DNA from: [Phialemoniopsis] sp. UDSM-2020
Lineage: Eukaryota > Ascomycota > Sordariomycetes > Thyridiales > Thyridiaceae
NCBI GenBank assembly: GCA_018873225.1
Contig: JAEILZ010000007.1
Span: 744,001 to 808,000, forward strand
DNA length: 64,000 nucleotides
Direction: 5' to 3'
Under the pieces are notes generated by a model. The model was not told where the DNA came from and made no database searches. It worked only from the letters and a program-made list of their open reading frames with translations. This document shows positions 57,437-64,000 of the stretch, piece by piece. Position 1 is the stretch's first letter; each line of letters begins with the position of its first letter. The translations under genes were made by a program, and so were the position numbers.

Positions 57437-58711
57437 ATGTCTCCACGCGGAAGCACCATCAGGGATGTTATCATCACTCCGGTGGCATTCCATGACATGC
57501 CACTGCTGAACAGCGTGGGCGTGCACGAACCATGGGCACTGCGCAGCATCATAGAGGTTGTGGCTGATGATACCTATGGCCTCGGAGAATCATACGGAGA
57601 CTCAATACACCTTGCCCGCCTCCAGACCGTGGCCGAGAAACTCAAAGGCCTCTCGGTCTACGATACCAACGCCATCTACAAGATATGCCTCGACGCACTA
57701 GAGGGTGACACCACTACCGGCGGTGATGGCATGGCCGGCATGGTGACCACGGCGTCCGTCACCGACAAGGTCTTTTCACCATTCGAGGTCGCGTGCCTCG
57801 ACATCCAGGGCAAACTCGCCGGCGTCCCGGTCAGCGCGCTCCTTGGCGGCCGAGTTAGGGATAACGTCCAATACTCAGCCTACCTCTTCTACAAATGGGC
57901 AGGCCACCCAGGCGAGCCCGACGACGAGTACGGCGCCGCGCTCGACCCAGCCGGTCTGGTCGCTCAGGCGCGCAAGATCATAGACGAGTACGGCTTCCAA
58001 GCCATCAAGCTCAAGGGCGGCGTCTTCCCTCCCGCAAAAGAAGTGGCCGCCATCAAGGCCCTGCACGCCGCCTTCCCCGGCGTGCCGCTCAGGCTCGACC
58101 CTAACGCCGCCTGGACCGTCGAGACGTCCATCTGGGTGGCCAAGGAGCTCGAGGGCATCGTCGAGTACCTCGAGGACCCGGCCGGCGAGATCGAGGGCAT
58201 GGCCGCCGTCGCGGCGCAGGCGTCCATGCCGCTGGCGACCAACATGGCCGTCGTCGCCTTCTCGCACCTGCCGCCGGCCATCCTGCAAAAGGCCGTCCGC
58301 GTCGTGCTCTCGGACCACCACTTCTGGGGTGGCCTGCGCAAGTCGCAGACGCTGGCGGCCATCTGCGCGACCTGGGGCATGAGCCTGTCGATGCACTCGA
58401 ACAGCCACCTGGGCATCTCGCTCGCGGCCATGACGCACCTGGCGTCGGCGACGACGAATGTCGACTACGCGTGCGACACGCACTGGCCGTGGAAGAGGCG
58501 GGACGAGGACGTCATTGTTGACGGCGCTTTGAAGTGGGACAAGGGAGGAGTGGTGGTGCCTACAGCGCCAGGGCTGGGCGTTGAGCTGGATAGGGAGAAG
58601 CTGGCTCGCTTGCACCAGCAGTATCTTGATTGCGGGTTGCGGAAGCGAGATGATACGACTTATATGAGGAAGTTCCAGCCGGAGTTCTCAGCTACGATAC
58701 CGAAGTGGTAG
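57437..58711 (+). CDS. Glucarate dehydratase-like enolase-superfamily enzyme
   Basis: Intronless, 424 residues. Glucarate dehydratases remove water from D-glucarate or L-idarate to give 5-keto-4-deoxyglucarate. Family marks: PLLNSVGVHEPWALRSIIEV at the start, the K-x-K base motif in FQAIKLKGG (near residue 192), the metal ligands in LRLDPNAAW, EYLEDPAGE and TNMAVV, Asp293 in LSDHHFWGG and His320 in SMHSNSHLGIS. The last is the H-x-N that pairs with Asp in known glucarate dehydratases. The N-terminal pattern is more like bacterial, especially actinobacterial, enzymes than like fungal L-galactonate dehydratase. That, and the lack of introns, makes ancient transfer possible. It probably supplies the substrate for the aldolase at 54320. 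Confidence 0.9.
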   Translation: MSPRGSTIRDVIITPVAFHDMPLLNSVGVHEPWALRSIIEVVADDTYGLGESYGDSIHLARLQTVAEKLKGLSVYDTNAIYKICLDALEGDTTTGGDGMAGMVTTASVTDKVFSPFEVACLDIQGKLAGVPVSALLGGRVRDNVQYSAYLFYKWAGHPGEPDDEYGAALDPAGLVAQARKIIDEYGFQAIKLKGGVFPPAKEVAAIKALHAAFPGVPLRLDPNAAWTVETSIWVAKELEGIVEYLEDPAGEIEGMAAVAAQASMPLATNMAVVAFSHLPPAILQKAVRVVLSDHHFWGGLRKSQTLAAICATWGMSLSMHSNSHLGISLAAMTHLASATTNVDYACDTHWPWKRRDEDVIVDGALKWDKGGVVVPTAPGLGVELDREKLARLHQQYLDCGLRKRDDTTYMRKFQPEFSATIPKW

Positions 58712-59547
58712 ACAGAAGATGGCCATGGAGGCAGGGCTTCGGCAGTGTCAGATAGCGACGAATCATTTCACCAATTGGAGTAGCTTTGACAACAGAGTTA
58801 TTATGACCACATGAATCCCTTGCTAATTTCATGCAAATGCGAACAGTTTAGAGTGCATTGGGATCTCAGTTAATTTGACATGGTGATTTCGGCTTAGTTG
58901 AGAATGCACAACTCGGAGCACTTTCTGTGATTAAGCACTGGCCCAGAACTCCTTGGATCAAACCTGGCACGAATAACGATACACGCATATGCTCTGAAAG
59001 ACTCAATTCAAGGCAGCTTGGCAGATCAACCCCTTAGGTTGCTTACGCAGACACCGATTACAAAAGTGGACTGCTGATGAAGCATCGAGACGCTACGGCA
59101 TCGGCCTCTGATCCAGTGGTTCGACGGATGATGTGCTAAACTAGTTGCACGCCAAATCTCCACCAGGACGGCGGATGAGCAACGGAAAAGCCTTCGGATG
59201 TGCTAGTCTACCCCGCAAGGCGACCAACTGGACCTGCTGAATGCCACCTGGAGTCAGAAATTTCCCCATGGGGGGCCAGCCCGGGAGTTGAGCCTTCGAA
59301 GAAAGCCCTCATTCTCAACTGTTGACTGACCATTCTGACTCGCAAGCAAGCGGTAACCCCGGATGTACTCTCCCTCGTTGGTGCAGGGTTCTGGTCGTTC
59401 TGGCTTGTGTGTTGTCAGCAGTCTTCCTGCTTTATAAATAACCTATCTGATCACGGCTTGCATCACTCCAAGGGTTGACCCAGCCTCCGGTTCTCTACTC
59501 AACCACCTTTCTCTTCTGAGCTCAAACTACAGTTTCTTGCAAAGAAA
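58712..59547. promoter_or_regulatory. Promoter region of the sugar-type permease gene
   Basis: No gene. Four CGGATG hexamers occur at 59125-59130, 59172-59177, 59195-59200 and 59360-59365; the third extends to TCGGATG. CGGATG is the reverse complement of the CATCCG core found before other cluster genes. A TATA-like TTTATAAATA lies at 59431-59440, about 110 bp before the start codon. Confidence 0.5.
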
Positions 59548-61245
59548 ATGTCCCGCAACTTGGACAAGAGCCACACTGGCCATCGTGGCAACTCGGCCAG
59601 ATCGATTCTGATCGGCCTTGCCATCAGTCTCGCCGGGTAAGTTGTCTCCCAAAATGCCAAGGCGCAGCCTCTCCTGCAGCCTCTCGGACCAGCTTGGCTA
59701 ACCTTGCCTCTCGGCCAGATTCATCTACGGCATCGACACTGGAATCATCGCCTCGACCATCGCACAGTCAAGCTTCAAGACATACATGTATGGCGGGCTC
59801 GCGGCCAATGCCTCGGTGACTGGCGGTATCGTCTCCGGCTACTACGCCGGATCAGCCTTTGGCAGTGGTGGCGCTGCCTACTGCATGGACAAGCTATCAC
59901 GTCGCTGGACTCTCCTGTTTGGTTGCTGCGTTAGCATCATCGGCGCCATCCTACAAACAGCTGCTCAGGGCCCAGCCATGATGATCGTTGGCCGAGCCTT
60001 CTCTGGCTTCTCAACGGGCATGGTCTATCCCACTGCCCCCGTCTACCTGGCTGAGCTATCCCCTCCCGAGAACCGTGGTTTCTTGGTCGGTCTCAAGGGT
60101 CTCATGAATACGCTTGGCTTCTTTGCTTCTGGCTGGATTGGCTATGCCGGCTCCTTTGCCGTCGGTCAAGCGCAGTGGCGCATCCCTTTGGCGACGCAAG
60201 TGCCACCCGCACTCCTGCTGGCCGTACTGACCATCTTCCTACCCTACTCTCCTCGATGGCGTAAGTACTTTCCTTTCTCACTCATACAACCCATCCACAA
60301 TAGAGACATCCCGTCTAACATAATTGTTCCAATCTAGTCGCCAAGCGAGAACGATACGACGAGGCCAAGAAGGTCATGTACGACCTGCACGGCCACCGCG
60401 GCGCCGAGTTCATCGAGTCCGAGTTCGCCGAGATGTGCAGCCAGATCCAGCTCGAGGGCAGCTCCAGCAAGCGCGCCAACTTCCTCAAGCTCTTCACGCG
60501 CAAGTACATCCGCCGCACACTGCTCGCCTGCATGACGGTCAACATGATGAAGCTGTCCGGGTCCAACGTCATCCAGAACTACCAGTCCGTCATGTACAAC
60601 TCGCTCGGCTACAAGGGCCAGACGGTGCTGCTCATCGGCGCGCTCAACGGCTTCATGGCCGTCATCGGGCAGATCATCAACGTGTTCTTCGTTGCTGACC
60701 ACTGGACGCGGCGCGTCACCGTCATCACGGGGAGTTACTGCCTCGCAGTCATTCTCGCTGTCCTGACCGCGCTGTCCAAGTACAGCGGCGACCCGGGCGC
60801 GAGCCCCGACATGTCGCGCGCCGGCGTGGCATTTGTCTTCCTCTTTGCGTTTGCCTACTCGTTCTTCTTCAACAGCGTCAATTGGGTGCTCGTCGCCGAG
60901 ATCTTCCCGCTCGACTTGCGCGGCGTCGGCGTCGGCTTTGCCGTCTTCACGCAGGCCTGCACGGCCATTTGGCTCTCGTATTCGGCCTCGGTAGCCTTCG
61001 ACAAGATCTCGTGGAAGTTCTACTTTGTCTTTATTGGCTGCAACATCTTTGCCGGGACCATCTATTTCTTCTTCCTGCCTGAGACGCGATTCTTGACGCT
61101 TGAGGAGGTGGCGGCCAAGTTTGGCGACGAGGTGATTATCCCACCGTCGACTAAGGAGTTGGAGATGACCCAGGGTGAAAGGGAGGCGGCACCGGGCGAC
61201 AAGAATGAGGTATCGTCGAACCATGTTGAAGCCTCGCGCAACTGA
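59548..61245 (+). CDS. MFS sugar-type permease, probable acid-sugar uptake
   Basis: Exons 59548-59636, 59719-60260 and 60338-61245 give 512 residues. It is a 12-helix sugar porter of the major facilitator superfamily. FIYGIDTGIIAS opens helix 1, the loop 2-3 motif is replaced by MDKLSRRWTLLFG, and PTAPVYLAELSPPENRGFLV and PYSPRW come at the end of the first half. NVIQNYQSVMYNSLGY and WVLVAEIFPLDLRGVGVGF are in the second half, and PETRFLTLEEV at the end. An acidic tail with Glu/Lys follows. Fungal quinate, lactose and galacturonate carriers belong to this broad group. The position downstream of the dehydratase suggests it imports the aldarate or related acid. Specificity is not proven by sequence. 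Confidence 0.9.
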
Positions 61246-61670
61246 ACACGCAATGATCGGGCATGACTTCAGGTACAGCCAAATAACCCTACCATAGTTA
61301 GAGACAGGAGCACAAACTCTCACGCTCAGAGTTGAATCAAACCACACAATCATATTCATCGAAACTCGTGCCGAGACTCTCGCTCTAGTAATTACAATCG
61401 TTGTTTCGCGGCTATCCCCACCCCGAGAACTCGAATTAGGCAGCTAGTTTGTTAAACATATTCCCACTCAGCTGTAATTTGCCAAGCGGCATGGGGCTGT
61501 GTTGATGCATTGATGGGCAGCTGATCAGCAAATTGATGACTAAGTAGAATTTCTCAGCTCCCTCCCATAATGCCGCAGCTGAGCTGTAGGCCCCAACGGA
61601 ACTCGGACTTCTACTCCATGACCATCAAGACTGTCAACATTCAGGGTCCGTCCGATCTAGGACGAGAAAG
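61246..61670. other. Intergenic between permease and HET gene
   Basis: No gene. Presumed HET gene promoter. No palindrome or TATA box noted. Confidence 0.45.
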
Positions 61671-63377
61671 ATGTGGCTGATCAACACAGAAACGTTGCAA
61701 ATGGAAGAGTTTTTCGAGTCTCAAGTGCCCCGCTATGCAATTCTCTCACACACGTGGGAGAAGGAGGAGGTCTCGTACCAGGATATGCGGGCGTCTCCGC
61801 CGCCGGAGCACTTGGCAGGGCACGCCAAAATCACGGAGACTTGCCGTCTCGCAAGGAACGAGGGGATTGGGTATGCCTGGGTCGATACCTGCTGCATCGA
61901 CAAGTCGAGCAGCGCGGAGCTGACCGAGAGCATCAATTCCATGTACAGGTGGTACCAAGAGTCGGAGGTGTGCTACGTCTACCTGTCTGACCTTGCCGAC
62001 TTGAGCGAGCAGGGACACATCGAGGATGCCCTGCCGCGATGTCGTTGGTTCACCAGAGGCTGGACACTGCAGGAATTGATTGCCCCAACAAATCTGCGCT
62101 TCTACGATACCGCGTGGAAGAATATTGGAGAGTTGGGACAGTTCATCGACGTCGTGTTCCGCATAACCAAGATCGAGAAGGACATCTTGCTACGTCGGAC
62201 ACGTCTAGAACAAGTCTCGGTGGCCGAGCGTATGTCATGGGCATCAGGTCGACAAACCACGCGGATGGAGGACTTGGCGTACTGCCTTCTTGGAATTTTC
62301 GATGTCAACATGCCGTTGATATACGGAGAGGGCAACAAGGCATTCCGCAGACTCCAGGAGGAGATTGTGAAACAGCGCAACGACATGACAATCTTCGCAT
62401 GGGAAGCTACACCACTGCCCGAAGTCAAAATCAACCGAGGTCTTGACCTAGCATCAGGGAATTTCCGCCTAGCCGCAAAAGAAACCGCCAGACTCAGAAG
62501 CGATGTGCTCTGGAAGGGAAGACATGCCGTAGAGCATGTAGAGACTCAGCACTGCGACCTCTTCGCCCCGTCGCCCGCGTCCTTCGCTCGGTCGGGTGAC
62601 ATCGCCCGGTACGGCCGGAGCGCCTTCAATCCCGACTTCTCCGTGACCAATAAGGGCTTGCGCATCGACATCCGGCTATATCACATTCTCGACGGGCGTC
62701 AAAGAGCCCAGTACTTTCTGCCTTTGGGGGAGAACATGCAGATTGATAGCAGCCACGCAATCGGCATCGTACTAGATCTCGTCGGACCGAACCTGCTGAT
62801 CCGGAACGGCTTCTCGCTCAGATGCCACTTCTGGGGAGACGGCGGAGTGAGGGTCCTGGATCAGGTATACTACATCCTTCTTGGACCCAAGAACATTGGG
62901 CGTAGGAGCTGGGTAGGTGCCATGTACTTCCCCCCGCTGGCGAAGTCATTACGCGCCATCCCGCAGGGCTGCTTGGACGTCGCAAGACATGCGCTGCTGG
63001 TCCCGTTTGACTCCGCGATCGTGCCTATCATGTTATTCTCGCTGCGGCTCGGCGGGCGAGACTTGGACTATTGCACCATGCTTGACTTCAGCCCCGGCAA
63101 GCCCCAAGCGAGGGTCTTCTGCGAGGTCGATTGGCCTCTCCCGGATTGGATGTTCAGAACAGCGCACCGCCTAGAGGGCGTGCGCCTGGCCGATCTCAAA
63201 CTCGAAAACAAGCCTATCTCGTCGGTTGCTGATGAAACGACCGTAAACATCGAAGACAAGAGCTATACGGTCCAAGTCTTTCTCGATCAGTTCCCGAAGG
63301 ACCCCGAGGTATCAAGGTGGAAGGGGCCAAAATATTTGCTAGAGATTGATATTCAGGTGACTGATAGACAAGAGTAA
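61671..63377 (+). CDS. HET-domain protein (heterokaryon incompatibility type)
   Basis: Intronless, 568 residues. The N-terminal HET domain has all three usual blocks: RYAILSHTWEKEEVSYQDM (from residue 21), YAWVDTCCIDKSSSAELTES (near 70) and RCRWFTRGWTLQELIAPTNL (near 125). It ends with MSWASGRQTTRMEDLAYCLL and MPLIYGEGNKAFRRLQEEI. The last 300 residues, rich in beta-strand-like sequence (GLRIDIRLYHIL, GIVLDLVGPNLLIRNGFSL), have no domain I recognise. HET domains trigger cell death when non-self partners fuse; most paralogs are untested. No NACHT, WD or TPR region is attached. It is just outside the acid-sugar cluster and probably unrelated to it. Confidence 0.92.
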   Translation: MWLINTETLQMEEFFESQVPRYAILSHTWEKEEVSYQDMRASPPPEHLAGHAKITETCRLARNEGIGYAWVDTCCIDKSSSAELTESINSMYRWYQESEVCYVYLSDLADLSEQGHIEDALPRCRWFTRGWTLQELIAPTNLRFYDTAWKNIGELGQFIDVVFRITKIEKDILLRRTRLEQVSVAERMSWASGRQTTRMEDLAYCLLGIFDVNMPLIYGEGNKAFRRLQEEIVKQRNDMTIFAWEATPLPEVKINRGLDLASGNFRLAAKETARLRSDVLWKGRHAVEHVETQHCDLFAPSPASFARSGDIARYGRSAFNPDFSVTNKGLRIDIRLYHILDGRQRAQYFLPLGENMQIDSSHAIGIVLDLVGPNLLIRNGFSLRCHFWGDGGVRVLDQVYYILLGPKNIGRRSWVGAMYFPPLAKSLRAIPQGCLDVARHALLVPFDSAIVPIMLFSLRLGGRDLDYCTMLDFSPGKPQARVFCEVDWPLPDWMFRTAHRLEGVRLADLKLENKPISSVADETTVNIEDKSYTVQVFLDQFPKDPEVSRWKGPKYLLEIDIQVTDRQE

Positions 63378-63781
63378 GGGCCGGTATACATTTCGCACAA
63401 CACTCTAACCATCACAAGCTATCTATTTCATCTTGGACACGGAAATGTAACAGTGTTATATCCTCATTTTTGGGGTCTAGTGCTCAGAGCGAAATAGGCA
63501 TGACGTGGGTAGACCCTTTGGACATTTGGATCCAGTGTATTCTGAGCTTTTCTCGTATCTGATTTCCATATGCGATTCGATGGGTGTTGACTGAATGTGA
63601 GTTGCTGCGCCGCCAAGATACGACCATCTCGCCGAGATGAGTCAGAAATTCCCGAACATGGGTGAAATCGCGAGGTACTTAACCCCACGTTATATCGAGT
63701 TACCGGCGGAAAAGATCGTCATCGCAGCATTCAAACTGGCCGCAAAATTGGTAATTCGAGATCAAACACATCAGAATATTC
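63378..63781. other. Intergenic before the last gene
   Basis: No gene seen. Holds the HET 3' flank and the presumed promoter of the partial gene at the right edge. Confidence 0.45.
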
Positions 63782-64000
63782 ATGGACTTTGCAGGAAATC
63801 AATACGGCGGTCGGTCGGAAGATGTCGAGGGACAGACAGAAGCGCCGCTGCCATCGCCGCCTCGACCCTACGTCTTTCCGCCCGAAGTGTGGGAGGTGAT
63901 ATTCTCATTTGTCACTTGTGAGCCACCAGCATACTGGGTCACCAGGAGCAGCGATACGACCCAGCCCAGCCAGCTCGACGATGTCAGGCGGTCCCAGCGC
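63782..64000 (+). CDS. F-box-like protein, 5' part only
   Basis: An ATG at 63782 opens a frame with no stop to the end of the window (73 codons). After a polar leader it reads RPYVFPPEVWEVIFSFVTCE, which matches the start of an F-box (Pro-x-Glu-Val/Ile-x-x-x-Ile-phe). F-box proteins link targets to SCF ubiquitin ligases; in fungi many have unknown targets. The rest lies beyond the window, so neither length nor other domains can be given. Confidence 0.6.
   Translation, partial: MDFAGNQYGGRSEDVEGQTEAPLPSPPRPYVFPPEVWEVIFSFVTCEPPAYWVTRSSDTTQPSQLDDVRRSQR

Noticed and set aside
57875..58615. 246-codon minus-strand frame opposite the dehydratase
   Set aside because: Arg/His/Val-rich shadow of a strongly conserved enzyme gene.
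60334..61359. 341-codon minus-strand frame opposite the sugar-type permease
   Set aside because: Its Asp/Glu/Val/Arg-rich composition mirrors GC-rich codon use of the permease on the other strand; the permease has full family similarity.

Overview
The window looks like nuclear DNA of a filamentous ascomycete (Pezizomycotina), probably a plant-associated Sordariomycete-type fungus. The species cannot be named from the sequence alone. Genes carry short GT-AG introns, mostly 50-90 bp, and GC-rich coding exons. The gene families are typical of such fungi: two Zn(II)2Cys6 regulators, PEX16, a TRI12-type efflux pump, several MFS transporters, a pectin lyase, a HET-domain protein and an F-box-like start. 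No rRNA, tRNA, CRISPR or intact transposon was found. Exon structures were assembled by eye, and each multi-exon model given as intact keeps one open frame across its joins.

Layout. 0.5-14.8 kb is housekeeping and unknown genes: a Cys-rich protein, anthranilate synthase component I (trpE), two unrecognised proteins, a possible small secreted protein, PEX16, a glutathione S-transferase and a nucleoside-hydrolase-like protein. 14.8-18.5 kb is gene-poor. 18.5-26.4 kb holds a TRI12-like MFS pump divergent from a CocE/NonD-type hydrolase, with a palindrome-rich shared promoter, then a maltose-permease-like MFS transporter. 26.7-43.1 kb holds two paralogous SET-domain genes with predicted signal peptides (SET1 on minus, SET2 on plus). 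They flank a cyclase-family gene and a Zn2Cys6 regulator that sits behind about 6.4 kb of apparently non-coding DNA. 43.4-44.9 kb holds a frame-broken pectin lyase.

45.2-49.2 kb is a divergent pair: a 423-residue protein with a C-terminal membrane segment, and a 791-residue protein that joins a trypsin-like domain (His299, Asp377, Ser466) to four C2H2 zinc fingers. Two of the fingers come from a recent in-frame 111-bp duplication. I consider this pair the best candidate for an undescribed system.

49.9-61.2 kb reads as a catabolic cluster for an acid sugar. It contains an SDR reductase, a Zn2Cys6 regulator, a DapA-family aldolase, a ketopantoate-reductase-like dehydrogenase, a glucarate-dehydratase-like enolase-superfamily enzyme and a sugar-type MFS permease. 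The inferred route is uptake of an aldarate, dehydration to a keto-deoxy-aldarate, aldol cleavage to pyruvate plus a semialdehyde, and reduction of the semialdehyde. CGG/CCG-rich sites lie between regulator and aldolase. The window ends with a HET-domain gene and the 5' end of an F-box-like gene.
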